Made by a program: the position numbers and the translations under genes. From the NCBI RefSeq assembly GCF_009930815.1, contig NZ_CP022222.1, positions 7,048,501-7,112,500 on the forward strand: DNA of 64,000 bases, in the 5' to 3' direction. The notes under the pieces were generated by a model that worked only from the letters and a program-made list of their open reading frames with translations, did no database searches and was not told the DNA's origin. The stretch comes from Bradyrhizobium sp. CCBAU 051011. Its GTDB lineage: Bacteria > Pseudomonadota > Alphaproteobacteria > Rhizobiales > Xanthobacteraceae. Shown piece by piece: positions 15,759 to 24,065 of the stretch. Every line of letters begins with the position of its first letter. Position 1 is the stretch's first letter.

Positions 15759-16358
15759 ATGCGGATCACCCTGGTTGGTTCCCGCCATTTCGGCGTGACG
15801 ACATTCAACACGCTGCGCCAACAGGAGGTCGATATCGTCCGCGTCGTCGTTCACGATGGCGAAGACCGGCTTGCCGCCGCGGCGCGGGCTGCCGGCGTCG
15901 AGGTCGTGGTGCAGGCCCATCCGAAATTCGTGGCCGCATCGGAAATCGCGCCCAATACCGACCTGATCGTAACAGCGCATAGCCATGCTCGCGTCACCAG
16001 AGAGGCGTTGGCCGGCACCAAGCTAGGCGGCATCGGCTATCACCCTTCGCTCCTGCCCCGGCACCGCGGCATCGCCGCCGTGGAGTGGACCATCAAGGAA
16101 GGCGATCCGATCGCGGGCGGCACCGTCTACCACCTCGCCGACCGCATGGACGCAGGCGCTATCGCCGCGCAGGAGTGGGTGTTCGTCAGAAAGGGAGAGA
16201 CGGCGCGCGAGCTCTGGGAGCGCGCGCTAGCCCCGCTCGGCCAGAAACTGCTCACTGACGTCATCTTTCACGCCAAGACTCATAACAACCTCCCTGCCAC
16301 GCCGCAGGAGGAAGAATTCGCCACCCAAGCGCCAAGCCTGTCCGACTCCAAACACTGA
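15759..16358 (+). CDS. formyltransferase-family protein
   Basis: One hundred ninety-nine residues with the N10-formyl-tetrahydrofolate-binding fold of glycinamide and methionyl-tRNA formyltransferases: MRITLVGSRHFG at the N terminus, signature HPSLLPRHRG at 95-104 and the DxG-type catalytic Asp131 in MDAGAI. The usual Asn two residues before the catalytic His is Gly here (GYH, residues 93-95). As I recall, the hydrolase domain of 10-formyl-THF dehydrogenase also departs from Asn at this place, so the protein may be a hydrolase or act on an unusual acceptor. ATG 15759 has GGAAG at correct spacing. No C-terminal domain of ArnA or Fmt is present. Confidence 0.75.
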   Translation: MRITLVGSRHFGVTTFNTLRQQEVDIVRVVVHDGEDRLAAAARAAGVEVVVQAHPKFVAASEIAPNTDLIVTAHSHARVTREALAGTKLGGIGYHPSLLPRHRGIAAVEWTIKEGDPIAGGTVYHLADRMDAGAIAAQEWVFVRKGETARELWERALAPLGQKLLTDVIFHAKTHNNLPATPQEEEFATQAPSLSDSKH

Positions 16359-16561
16359 CCTCTACCATGATACCGGAAATCTGCGGGAATCAGGCCCGAA
16401 CCGCGCCGAAACGGTGAATTTTCCCGTTCCCCGGCGGAACCAGATTCACCTTGATGTGTTTGAGCCCGCAGGAACTTTCTTCAGTGCTGCGTCGCACCAA
16501 AGTTTGAACACATTGTGACAAGATAAGGCGCTCCATCACACACATTTCGGGGATCTGACCC

Positions 16562-16915
16562 ATGCGCTCCAACCGCATCCGCAACCTGTTGTTTGTTCCG
16601 TTTCTCGCTTCCGCCGCGATCCTGGCCGCCGCTCCAGCTTCAGCCCAGAACCCCTATGATGGCCTTTGGCAGGTCACCGTTGTCACAAAAACGGGAAGTT
16701 GCGATGCGCAGACTACGTCGACCGTGAATGTCACCGGCGGCAAGATTTCGGGCGGCCCGGTTTCCGGCAGCGTCGGCTCCGGGGGACTTGTGCGAGTCTC
16801 GATCAATGGTGCATATGCGAACGGTCAACTCAGTGGCAACTCCGGATCGGGGAAATGGAATGGGGCTTCAGCTGGTGTCGCATGTAGCGGTCGATGGGAA
16901 GCATCCCGTCAGTAA
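16562..16915 (+). CDS. small secreted hypothetical protein
   Basis: One hundred seventeen residues. Signal peptide MRSNRIRNLLFVPFLASA to PASAQ. The mature part begins NPYDGLWQVTVVTKTGSCD, a beta-rich pattern with Gly/Ser turns, and ends CSGRWEASRQ. Two cysteines flank the mature domain. From memory this belongs to a rhizobial family of one-domain secreted proteins starting YDG-W-V, unknown in function. The gene at 16860 overlaps its end. Confidence 0.75.
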   Translation: MRSNRIRNLLFVPFLASAAILAAAPASAQNPYDGLWQVTVVTKTGSCDAQTTSTVNVTGGKISGGPVSGSVGSGGLVRVSINGAYANGQLSGNSGSGKWNGASAGVACSGRWEASRQ

Positions 16916-17414
16916 GGCAAGCCAGACTTTCAAATTTTTCGCCAAGGCGCGGCGGCTGACATTCGCAGCCGTCGCTTTTTTTATGGCCGCCTTCGCGGCA
17001 TCGACGAGCCATGCGCAGTCCAGCGCCTTCGCCGGCATGGCCGGCACCTGGTCCGGCGGCGGCACTGTGACACTCGACGATGGTTCGAGCGAACGGATTC
17101 GTTGCCGCGCAACCTACAGGGTGGGCGGAGCCAACATGGAGATGGTCCTCACCTGCGCCAGCGACGCCTACAGGTTCAACCTGCAGGCCGCCGTGGTCGC
17201 CGCGGGCGGTGAGGTCAGCGGCACCTGGACTGAGTCCAGCCGCAATGTCGGCGGCAGCATCCAGGGCCGTGGCGCGGGAGGCAGCTTCCAGGTCGTCGCC
17301 CAGGCGGCCGGCTTCGCCGCCAACATTTCGCTCAAGACCACCGGCAACAAGCAGCAGATCGCCCTGAGGGCCGACAGCCAGTTCCGCGCCGCCAATATCT
17401 CGCTTTCGAAGTAG
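16860..17414 (+). CDS. secreted hypothetical beta-rich protein
   Basis: Mature sequence is distinctive: GMAGTWSGGGTVTLDDGS, ERIRCRATYRV, LTCASDAYRFNLQA and FRAANISLS. It is a compact beta-barrel-like domain with two cysteines, secreted by a signal ending in STSHAQ. The chosen ATG 16860 (after GGGGAAATGGA) gives a long n-region and overlaps the previous gene by 56 bases. A later ATG at 16983 leaves too little signal. Start therefore uncertain. The same family occurs widely in Bradyrhizobium (recalled). Confidence 0.7.
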   Translation: MGLQLVSHVAVDGKHPVSKASQTFKFFAKARRLTFAAVAFFMAAFAASTSHAQSSAFAGMAGTWSGGGTVTLDDGSSERIRCRATYRVGGANMEMVLTCASDAYRFNLQAAVVAAGGEVSGTWTESSRNVGGSIQGRGAGGSFQVVAQAAGFAANISLKTTGNKQQIALRADSQFRAANISLSK

Positions 17415-17454
17415 CGCTGCGGCTCCTCGGCTCAAACACCGGCATCGGAACTGG

Positions 17455-17495
17455 ATCGCCCGCCCCGGTGCGCAATTGCGCACAAGGCGGGCGAT
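17455..17495. terminator. nested hairpin between convergent genes
   Basis: ATCGCCCGCC (17455-17464) pairs exactly with GGCGGGCGAT (17486-17495), and the loop contains the palindrome TGCGCAATTGCGCA. Position between two convergent genes suggests bidirectional transcription termination or insulation. No T-tract. Confidence 0.55.
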
Positions 17496-17518
17496 GGCAG
17501 TTTCGGACGCTTTGCGGC

Positions 17519-17719
17519 CTAGCCCGTCTTCGGCTGCTCGAGTTTCGCCGCCGTCTGCTTGATCGTCTTGGCGATCAACAAGGCCTGTTCCTTGTTGAAG
17601 GCAAAATCCTGCACGCCCCGCTGCGTGGTCAGCGACAGCACCATGATGTCGGGCTGGTGCTCGGGCCAGCCGGTCGCGAAAGCGGTGACGAAGTCTGCGG
17701 TAGTCGATCGATTGGTCAT
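17519..17719 (-). CDS. small conserved hypothetical protein
   Basis: Sixty-six residues, MTNRSTTADFVTAFATGW at the start, QPDIMVLSLTTQRGVQDFAF in the middle and a helical end AKTIKQTAAKLEQ. The beta-hairpin plus helix layout and lack of signal suggest a small cytosolic protein. It lies just downstream of the RidA gene (57 bases) and probably shares its transcript. Confidence 0.6.
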   Translation of the reverse strand: MTNRSTTADFVTAFATGWPEHQPDIMVLSLTTQRGVQDFAFNKEQALLIAKTIKQTAAKLEQPKTG

Positions 17720-17776
17720 TGGCTCACGATATCCTCTGGTCGGACAGCGCCGTGTCCTGGCGCTTGAGATGTTCGG

Positions 17777-18175
17777 TTACGCCTTGGGCACGAACGCGGT
17801 AACTTCGATTTCAACCTTGGCCCTGACGTCGACCAAGCCGTCGATGTAGAGCAGCGTCGACGGCGGGAAGTTGCGCCCGAGCGTTTCCTTCCACGCTGCA
17901 CCGATGCCGGGACCTGCGGCCTCGTATTCGCTGCGGCTGGTCAGGTACCACGTCAGGCGCACGATATGTTCGGGGCCGGCGCCGGCTTCTCCAAGCAGCT
18001 TGACGATGCGCTTCAGCGCGGAGCCGACCTGGGCGGCCAGGTCAGGGGCATAATCGCCCTTCTCGTCGCCGCCGGTCTGTCCGGCCAGCACGATCCATTT
18101 GCCTGAAGCGTCGATCTCGACGCCGTGCGAGAAGCCGCGGGGTTTTGACCATTCGGCCGGTTGCAAGATACGCAT
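17777..18175 (-). CDS. RidA/YjgF-family protein
   Basis: One hundred thirty-two residues, the normal length. RidA proteins are trimeric enamine/imine deaminases that hydrolyse reactive intermediates from PLP enzymes. Seen: GFSHGVEIDASGKWIVLAGQ, VGSALKRIVKLLGEAGAG, IVRLTWYLTSRSEYEAA, and the C-terminal STLLYIDGLVDVRAKVEIEV in which the usual Arg of the active site is Asp-Val-Arg shifted. The catalytic subgroup cannot be fixed by eye. ATG 18175 has AGGAGG directly upstream on the minus strand. Confidence 0.9.
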   Translation of the reverse strand: MRILQPAEWSKPRGFSHGVEIDASGKWIVLAGQTGGDEKGDYAPDLAAQVGSALKRIVKLLGEAGAGPEHIVRLTWYLTSRSEYEAAGPGIGAAWKETLGRNFPPSTLLYIDGLVDVRAKVEIEVTAFVPKA

Positions 18176-18332
18176 GCAGTTTCCTCCTTGAGACCGCCGC
18201 TCTTAGCACTGAACCGCCGGCTGCTCCCACAGCGAAATTGCCGTGCCGCGCATCGCTGTATCAGCGCATTTGCGCGTTGCAAATTGTGGCACACTCGCCG
18301 ATACCGGCCTGCCCCAACCTCTTTCTCCGCAG

Positions 18333-19211
18333 ATGGACCGCACACCTTCCAAAACCCTGGCCGCGCTGTGGATGGCCGGCTGGCTCAGCTTGATGCTGAT
18401 CATCGCGATCGCCGGTCGCGAGGCCGCGCGCGAGATCAACCTGTTCCAGCTCATGGAGATGCGCTCGGTCCTCGGCTTCCTGATGCTATACCCGCTGATC
18501 CACGCCAGCGGCGGATTTGGCGCGATGAGGACGAAGCGACTGCCGCAGCATGTGGCGCGCAACCTCATTCACTATGGCGCGCAGCTCGGCTGGTTCCTCG
18601 CATTGACACTGATCCCGATCGGCCAGGTGGTGGCGATCGAGTTCACCATGCCGATCTGGACTGCAATCCTGGCTGCCACGTTTCTCGGCGAGCGCATGAC
18701 ATTCTGGAAGATCGCCGCCATCGTGCTCGGCATCATCGGCGTTGTCGTGATCGTTCGTCCCGCCACGAGTGAGGTCGAGCCAGGGCAGTTGATCGCACTG
18801 GCGGCTGCGGTCGGCTTCGGCGTTTCCGTCGCGATGGTGAAATCCCTGACCCGGACCGAACAGCCGCTCGCGATCATGTTCTGGATGCTGGTGATACAGT
18901 CGGCGTTGGGATTGTTCCCCGCGCTCTACGTCTGGCAGTGGCCACCCGCCCATCTCTGGGGTTGGGTCGTCATCATCGCGTTTTGCGGCACGTTCTCCCA
19001 TTATTGCATGGCGCGTGCGATGCTGCATGCGGATGCAACCGTAGTGATCCCGATGGATTTCTTGCGGGTTCCCTTGAGCGCCGCCGCAGGCTGGCTGATT
19101 TATTCGGAACGGCTCGACATGTTCACCGTGGTCGGCGCGGCCTTAATCCTCGCCGGCAATCTGTTGAACCTGAAACCGAATCCTCCGACTAAGGCGCGAG
19201 CCCCAAGCTGA
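18333..19211 (+). CDS. DMT-superfamily (EamA) transporter
   Basis: Two hundred ninety-two residues in ten hydrophobic segments, with two EamA repeats (about 10-140 and 150-280). GERMTFWKIAAIVLGIIGV is the end-of-repeat pattern and YSERLDMFTVVGAALILAG its second copy. Inner-membrane exporter or permease of metabolites; substrate unknown. I start at MDRTPSKTLAALW. An in-frame ATG at 18243 would add an untypical leader. Convergent to nothing; divergent from the RidA gene. Confidence 0.88.
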   Translation: MDRTPSKTLAALWMAGWLSLMLIIAIAGREAAREINLFQLMEMRSVLGFLMLYPLIHASGGFGAMRTKRLPQHVARNLIHYGAQLGWFLALTLIPIGQVVAIEFTMPIWTAILAATFLGERMTFWKIAAIVLGIIGVVVIVRPATSEVEPGQLIALAAAVGFGVSVAMVKSLTRTEQPLAIMFWMLVIQSALGLFPALYVWQWPPAHLWGWVVIIAFCGTFSHYCMARAMLHADATVVIPMDFLRVPLSAAAGWLIYSERLDMFTVVGAALILAGNLLNLKPNPPTKARAPS

Positions 19212-19227
19212 ATTTTATTTCCCGCGC

Positions 19228-19243
19228 TGTGATCTAGATCACG
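19228..19243. promoter_or_regulatory. CRP/FNR-type palindrome upstream of the caspase-like gene
   Basis: TGTGATCTAGATCACG is a 14-bp perfect palindrome (GTGATCTAGATCAC) fitting TGTGA-N6-TCAC(A), the CRP-family pattern, and close to the FNR/FixK box TTGAT-N4-ATCAA. It sits in a larger inverted repeat CCCGCG ... CGCGGG (19221-19250), 150 bases before the caspase-like gene and 17 after the transporter stop. Could also serve as a terminator stem. Confidence 0.45.
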
Positions 19244-19390
19244 TCGCGGGCCGTGTCGCGAAGGTAACGCATGGCTCCGGATTTGGTTTTTCACCTGCTT
19301 TTTTGTGGTGCGAAGCAGGCGATTCTTTGTAATGTCCCGCCAGCGTTACAAGCCAAAGCCTTTTTGTTCGATTCTGCAGGGGGATTTCCT

Positions 19391-20824
19391 ATGCGTTTCC
19401 AAACCCTCATTTTGTCCGTCATATGCATGGTCTTGACGGCCGGGGCCGCCAGTGCCGAGAAGCGTGTCGCCTTCGTCGTCGGTAACGGCGCCTACAAGAA
19501 CGTTGCGCCGCTGCCCAACCCGTCAGTCGATGCCAAGGCGATTGCCGCCACCCTGCGCAATGTCGGATTCGAAGTGGTCGAGGGTTCCAATCTCACGCGC
19601 GACAAGATGACCGAACGTCTGCTCGACTTCGGCAAGAAGGCGCAGGGCGCCGACGTCGCGCTGTTCTTCTACGCTGGCCACGGCATCGCCATCAGCGGAA
19701 CCAACTATCTGCTGCCTGTGGACGCCGACATCAAATCCGAAATGGACGTCAAGCTCGGCGCCGCGATCAATATCGATCTCACGCTCGAGCAGACCATGGG
19801 CGACGCCAAGGTCAAGCTGGTGTTCCTTGATGCCTGCCGCGACAATCCGTTCGCAGCCAAGATCAAGTCGAACTCCGCGACTCGCAGTGTCAATGTGCAG
19901 ACCGGTCTTGCCGAAATGAAGTCCGGCGAAGGCACGCTGATCGCATTCGCGACCGGCCCGGGCCAGACCGCGCTCGACGGCCAGGAAGGCGGCAACAGCC
20001 CGTTCACGCGCGCTTTGCTCGCCAACCTCACCCAGCCCGGCGTCGAAATCCAGCAGGCGATGACCAAGGTTCGCGCCCAGGTCAACGAGGAGACCAACAA
20101 GGGACAACTGCCCTGGGGCCACACCAACCTGATCGGCGCGGTCTACCTGAACGGCGCGCCCGCGCCGGGCGCCGTGGCCGCTGCGGCACCGGCGGCGACC
20201 GGTTCTTCAAAGGCGTCGGACGTGGAACTGGAGTTCTGGCGTTCGATCAAGGATTCCAACAAGCCGGAAGAACTCAACGCCTATCTCACGAACTATCCCA
20301 ACGGTCAGTTCCGCTCGCTGGCATTGTCGCGGATTGCGTCGCTGGAGAGCGGTGCGAAGGATGCGACCCGCAATCTGAGCGCAGGGATCGATCCGGCGAC
20401 CTTCAAGGACGAAGCCAACCAGACCACCGAGGACCAGATCGGCCTCGACAAGGGCCAGCGCCGCGACGTACAGCGCCGTCTCACCGGGCTCGGTTTCGAT
20501 ACCAAGGTCACCGGCCAGTTCGATGCCCCGACCCGCGCCGTGATCACGCGCTGGCAGGCCGCCCGCGGCTATCCCAAGAGCGGATACCTCAACAAGCTGC
20601 AGCACAAGGCGCTGCTGACGGAGATCGTGGCGGCTGCGCCGGCTGCGAGTGCCGACGAGGAGCGCCCGAAGCCGCGCCGCGCCCCGAGCAGCAATACGGT
20701 CCAGGCTCAACCGCAGCCGCAGCAGGCCCCGCCGCAGCGCCAGTACACCGCTCCTGCCCCTGGTCCCGATCCGGCCGGTGCCGGCCGCTTCATCGGCGGC
20801 GTCGTCGGCGGCATGCTACGCTAA
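19391..20824 (+). CDS. secreted caspase-like (C14) protein with peptidoglycan-binding-like domain
   Basis: Four hundred seventy-seven residues. The signal peptide (MRFQTLILSVICMVLTAG to ASAEKR) is followed by a caspase-like p20 fold: RVAFVVGNGAYKN at the first strand, His97 in YAGHG and Cys149 in LDACRDN form the catalytic dyad. After a linker comes DVELEFWRSIKDSNKPEEL (about 280-330), a short helical repeat, then a PG-binding-like helix bundle (about 370-425, DVQRRLTGLGFDTKVTG) and a Pro/Gln-rich tail ending GGVVGGMLR. Probably a periplasmic cysteine protease with specificity after basic residues (family inference). ATG 19391 has GGGGA upstream. A strong terminator follows. Confidence 0.9.
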   Translation: MRFQTLILSVICMVLTAGAASAEKRVAFVVGNGAYKNVAPLPNPSVDAKAIAATLRNVGFEVVEGSNLTRDKMTERLLDFGKKAQGADVALFFYAGHGIAISGTNYLLPVDADIKSEMDVKLGAAINIDLTLEQTMGDAKVKLVFLDACRDNPFAAKIKSNSATRSVNVQTGLAEMKSGEGTLIAFATGPGQTALDGQEGGNSPFTRALLANLTQPGVEIQQAMTKVRAQVNEETNKGQLPWGHTNLIGAVYLNGAPAPGAVAAAAPAATGSSKASDVELEFWRSIKDSNKPEELNAYLTNYPNGQFRSLALSRIASLESGAKDATRNLSAGIDPATFKDEANQTTEDQIGLDKGQRRDVQRRLTGLGFDTKVTGQFDAPTRAVITRWQAARGYPKSGYLNKLQHKALLTEIVAAAPAASADEERPKPRRAPSSNTVQAQPQPQQAPPQRQYTAPAPGPDPAGAGRFIGGVVGGMLR

Positions 20825-20841
20825 CGGCGAACAAATCTACA

Positions 20842-20872
20842 AAAAGGCCCGGGATCATCCCGGGCCTTTTAT
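20842..20872 (+). terminator. Rho-independent terminator
   Basis: AAAAGGCCCGGGA pairs with TCCCGGGCCTTTT around TCA, 17 bases after the caspase-like gene. The A/T flanks make it bidirectional, also serving the minus-strand cysK unit. Confidence 0.92.
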
Positions 20873-20924
20873 TTTGCGCTTCGCTAGGTGAGTTCAGCGG
20901 CAAATTGAGTTCGGCAGGGACGTG

Positions 20925-21164
20925 CTACTTGCCCGCAGCCTTACGCAGCGCCTCGTTGATGCGGTCCTGCCAGCCCGGACCGCCCTCCTGAAACCACTCC
21001 AGCACATCCTGGTCGATGCGCAGCGTGACCTGCTCGCGGACGCCGGGAATGGCGGCTGGTTTGGGTGGCGCCTCCGCCACCTTGGTCGTGGTCCGCTTGA
21101 ACGCGGCCTCGGCTTCGGTGCGTGCATCGTTCAGGGTTCTCGGCCGCCTCGGCTGGTCTGCCAT
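20925..21164 (-). CDS. BrnA-like antitoxin-family protein, orphan
   Basis: Seventy-nine residues. A variable N terminus precedes EQVTLRIDQDVLEWFQEG, then WQDRINEALRKAAG, the ribbon-helix-helix pattern of BrnA antitoxins (strand VTLRID, helix DVLEWF, then a helix with INEALR). BrnA normally neutralises and DNA-autoregulates with the RNase toxin BrnT. No toxin gene is adjacent. It begins 3 bases after the stop of cysK, so the two are co-transcribed and perhaps translationally coupled. It may be a recruited DNA-binding regulator rather than an antitoxin. Confidence 0.75.
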   Translation of the reverse strand: MADQPRRPRTLNDARTEAEAAFKRTTTKVAEAPPKPAAIPGVREQVTLRIDQDVLEWFQEGGPGWQDRINEALRKAAGK

Positions 21165-21167
21165 CGC

Positions 21168-22145
21168 TTAAATTCCCTCAAACAGCGCCGTCGACAAATA
21201 CCGTTCGGAGAACGACGGCACGACGGCGAGAATGGTTTTGCCGGCGCTCTCGGGTCGTTTGCCGATCGAGAGCGCCGCCGCGATCGCGGCGCCTGAGGAA
21301 ATGCCGCCGGAAATGCCTTCCATGCGCGCCAGCGCGCGCGACATCTCGATCGCCGCCGGGCCGTTGACCCTGACGATCTCGTCGATGACAGAGCGATCCA
21401 GAATGTCCGGAATGAAGCCCGCGCCAATGCCCTGGATCTTGTGCGGCGTATGCTGCCCGCCGCCCAGTACTGGACTTTCCTCCGGCTCGACAGCGACGAT
21501 CCGCAAGCTCGGCTTGCGGGGCTTGAGCACCTGTCCGACGCCGGTGATGGTACCGCCGGTGCCGACGCCCGCGACGAAGAAATCGATATTGCCGCCGGTG
21601 TCGTTCCAGATCTCTTCCGCCGTGGTGCGGCGGTGAATTTCGGGATTGGCGAGGTTCTTGAACTGCTGCGGCATCACGGCGTTGGGCGTCGTCCGCACCA
21701 GTTCCTCGGCGGTTGCGATCGAGCCTTTCATGCCCTGCGCCGCCGGCGTCAGGATGATCTCCGCGCCGAGGAACGCCAGCATCTTGCGCCGCTCGATCGA
21801 CATCGATTCCGGCATCACCAGTTTCAGCCGGTAGCCGCGCGAGGCCGCGACGAAGGCGAGCGCAATGCCGGTATTGCCGGAGGTCGGTTCGATCAGCACG
21901 GTGTCGGCATTGATCACGCCGGCCTTTTCCATTGCGATCACCATCGCCGCGCCAATGCGGTCTTTCACGCTCGCGGCGGGATTGAAATATTCGAGCTTGG
22001 CCAGGATGGTTGCGCTAACACCATGCGCCTCCGGCAATTTGCGCAGGCGCACGACCGGCGTGTCGCCGATCGCATCGACGATGGAGTCGTAAACCTTTCC
22101 CCGCCCCGGACGTTGCACTGCACTCGCGGCTGACGACGCATCCAT
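21168..22145 (-). CDS. cysK: cysteine synthase A (O-acetylserine sulfhydrylase)
   Basis: Three hundred twenty-five residues, PLP fold type II. Makes L-cysteine from O-acetylserine and sulfide in the cytosol. PLP Lys61 lies in [11 protein letters not shown], the substrate loop is [14 protein letters not shown], the glycine loop [13 protein letters not shown] binds the PLP phosphate, and [12 protein letters not shown] is typical. ATG 22145 is preceded by GGGAG on the minus strand. The frame is open further but the extension is not conserved in type. Divergent from the small Cys-knuckle gene at 22382. Downstream BrnA-like gene within 3 bases. Confidence 0.95.
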   Translation of the reverse strand: MDASSAASAVQRPGRGKVYDSIVDAIGDTPVVRLRKLPEAHGVSATILAKLEYFNPAASVKDRIGAAMVIAMEKAGVINADTVLIEPTSGNTGIALAFVAASRGYRLKLVMPESMSIERRKMLAFLGAEIILTPAAQGMKGSIATAEELVRTTPNAVMPQQFKNLANPEIHRRTTAEEIWNDTGGNIDFFVAGVGTGGTITGVGQVLKPRKPSLRIVAVEPEESPVLGGGQHTPHKIQGIGAGFIPDILDRSVIDEIVRVNGPAAIEMSRALARMEGISGGISSGAAIAAALSIGKRPESAGKTILAVVPSFSERYLSTALFEGI

Positions 22146-22381
22146 CTCAACACTCCCAAAGTGATCATGTGCGGGGAACTGGCGGCTCTCCTTACTTAGG
22201 AGGCGCTCTCGTCGATGCGCAAGCCAGAAACGTCGGAGTCGAGAATTCGCTGCATCGCAAAATGCAATTGTCGCAAAATATCGCGAAATCAACGCATTTG
22301 TGTTGCGACATCGTCAAAGAATTCTGCTTATACTTTCGTCGTGAGCTGAGCCAGAGGTTCAGATCGCCAGGGAGGGTCACG

Positions 22382-22597
22382 ATGCGAGCAATCGCTGAAA
22401 TCCTGTCGACCGTAACATACAGGCCGGATCCGCGCGGATCTGATTTGCCGACGTGCCCGGTGTGTGCCGACACCATGGTGGCTGCAGAAGCTTCCGCCTA
22501 CCTCACCGACAATGTGATCAGCTATCTCTGGACCTGTGACACCTGCGGTTACGGCTTCGTGACCAAGCATTCGGCGAAGAGGTTCGCCTGTAATTGA
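22382..22597 (+). CDS. small Cys-knuckle hypothetical protein
   Basis: Seventy-one residues with CPVC and CDTC about 27 residues apart, a zinc-ribbon layout, and an end GYGFVTKHSAKRFACN. ATG 22382 follows GGGAGGGTC. Its stop lies 6 bases before the end of the convergent tgt gene. Zinc binding is inferred from the cysteine spacing. It could bind nucleic acid or protein. Similar small zinc-ribbon proteins are common in Bradyrhizobium. Confidence 0.7.
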   Translation: MRAIAEILSTVTYRPDPRGSDLPTCPVCADTMVAAEASAYLTDNVISYLWTCDTCGYGFVTKHSAKRFACN

Positions 22598-22603
22598 CTT
22601 AAA

Positions 22604-23737
22604 CTATCTTGGAGCAATGTCACCGCGCGCCCAACCGGCGCGCGTTTGTTTTTGGAACGTCTCGAACGTGCCGGCAGCAATCGCATCGCGCATGCCCCGC
22701 ATCAGATGCTGATAGTAAGCGACGTTGATTTCCGACAGCAGCATCGCGCCGAGCGTCTCTCCCGACCTGACCAGATGATGCAGATAGGCGCGCGAGATAT
22801 TGCGCGCCGACGGCCATTCGCTTTCCTCATCGAGCGGCCGCGGATCGTCGGCATGGCGCGCATTGCGCAGATTGATCTGGCCGAAGCGGGTGAACGCCAT
22901 GCCGTGTCGCCCGTTCCGCGTCGGCATCACGCAATCGAACATGTCGATGCCGCGCGCCACCGCTTCCAGCAGATCCTCCGGCGTGCCGACGCCCATCAGA
23001 TAGCGCGGTCGATCGACCGGCAGCGCCGGCGCAGTTTCCTCGATCATCGAAAGCATCACCGCCTGCGGCTCGCCGACCGCAAGCCCGCCGATCGCGTAGC
23101 CGTGGAAACCGATCTCGACCAGTTCACGCGCGCTTGTTTGGCGCATCTCGGGAATGTCGCCGCCCTGCACGATGCCGAACAGCATGTAGCCGCCGGGCGC
23201 GCTCTCGAAGGCGCGCTTGCTGCGCTCGGCCCAGCGCAACGACAACCGCATTGCGCGCTCAATGTCATCGCGCCCAGCCGGCAGCCGCACGCACTCGTCC
23301 ATCTGCATCGCGATGTCGGCGCCGAGCAGCCGCTGCACTTCGATCGAACGCTCCGGCGACAGTTCGACCTTGGCGCCGTCGATATGCGAGCGGAAGGTCA
23401 CGGCCTTCTCGCTGACCTTGCGCAAGTCCGACAGCGACATCACCTGGAAGCCGCCGGAGTCCGTCAGCATCGGGCCGTTCCAGCCGGTGAAGGTCTGCAG
23501 GCCGCCTAACGCAGCGATCCGCTCGGCGCCCGGCCGCAGCATCAGATGATAGGTATTGCCGAGCACGATATCGGCGCCGGCATCGCGCACCTCGCGCCAG
23601 TGCATGCCCTTCATTGCGCCGGCCGTGCCGACCGGCATGAAGGCGGGTGTGCGCACCACGCCATGCGGCGTTGTCAGGCGGCCGGTGCGAGCTGCACCAT
23701 TAGTGGCGAGCAATTCGAAATGATTGGGAAGACTCAT
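22604..23737 (-). CDS. tgt: queuine/preQ1 tRNA-guanine transglycosylase, zinc ligands absent
   Basis: Three hundred seventy-seven residues. Tgt exchanges G34 of GUN-anticodon tRNAs for preQ1. Seen: [14 protein letters not shown] with the catalytic-pocket Asp, [16 protein letters not shown] and [12 protein letters not shown] with the nucleophile Asp of MFDCVMPTR. Compared with the E. coli sequence [18 protein letters not shown], this protein reads [18 protein letters not shown], and at the later His position it reads SEINVAYY instead of IHNLRYY. Thus the three Cys and the His zinc ligands are Ser, Trp, Ala and Asn. The fold around them looks intact. ATG 23737 is chosen because [19 protein letters not shown] is the usual start. 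Works with queA at 34219. Confidence 0.93.
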   Translation of the reverse strand: MSLPNHFELLATNGAARTGRLTTPHGVVRTPAFMPVGTAGAMKGMHWREVRDAGADIVLGNTYHLMLRPGAERIAALGGLQTFTGWNGPMLTDSGGFQVMSLSDLRKVSEKAVTFRSHIDGAKVELSPERSIEVQRLLGADIAMQMDECVRLPAGRDDIERAMRLSLRWAERSKRAFESAPGGYMLFGIVQGGDIPEMRQTSARELVEIGFHGYAIGGLAVGEPQAVMLSMIEETAPALPVDRPRYLMGVGTPEDLLEAVARGIDMFDCVMPTRNGRHGMAFTRFGQINLRNARHADDPRPLDEESEWPSARNISRAYLHHLVRSGETLGAMLLSEINVAYYQHLMRGMRDAIAAGTFETFQKQTRAGWARGDIAPR

Positions 23738-24065
23738 GGCGCTGCTTATTACGTGCTGGGAACGGCCAATCAACCGCCCAGTGAATGAAATCTGACGCTT
23801 GGTGCCCAACACGAAAGCACTCGGGCTCCCTCGCTGTTGGATAAAACTCGGCACTTTGCCTCAATTGTTGCGGCGCGATATTACGGTAGCTCTTGCGAGG
23901 AAAGCGGACGTCGCGCGGATACCCCATTTCAGTAGCGATTGACCCCAAACAGACATTGTTCTTCCAAGATTGAATTGTCGCCATCGCGATGTATAACGGC
24001 GTTCGGGTGCTCGCTGCATTGAGCAGCGACAGGTCAAGCGATGGTCGGGCCGCCACGCGGAAAGC
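23738..24065. other. intergenic, rhizobial GCGGACGT-type relics, nhaA leader
   Basis: Contains AGGAAAGCGGACGTCGCGCG and TGACCCCAAACAGACATTG, short sequences of the dispersed rhizobial intergenic type. No gene seen. The last 60 bases should hold the promoter of nhaA, but no strong -35/-10 pair stands out. Confidence 0.4.
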
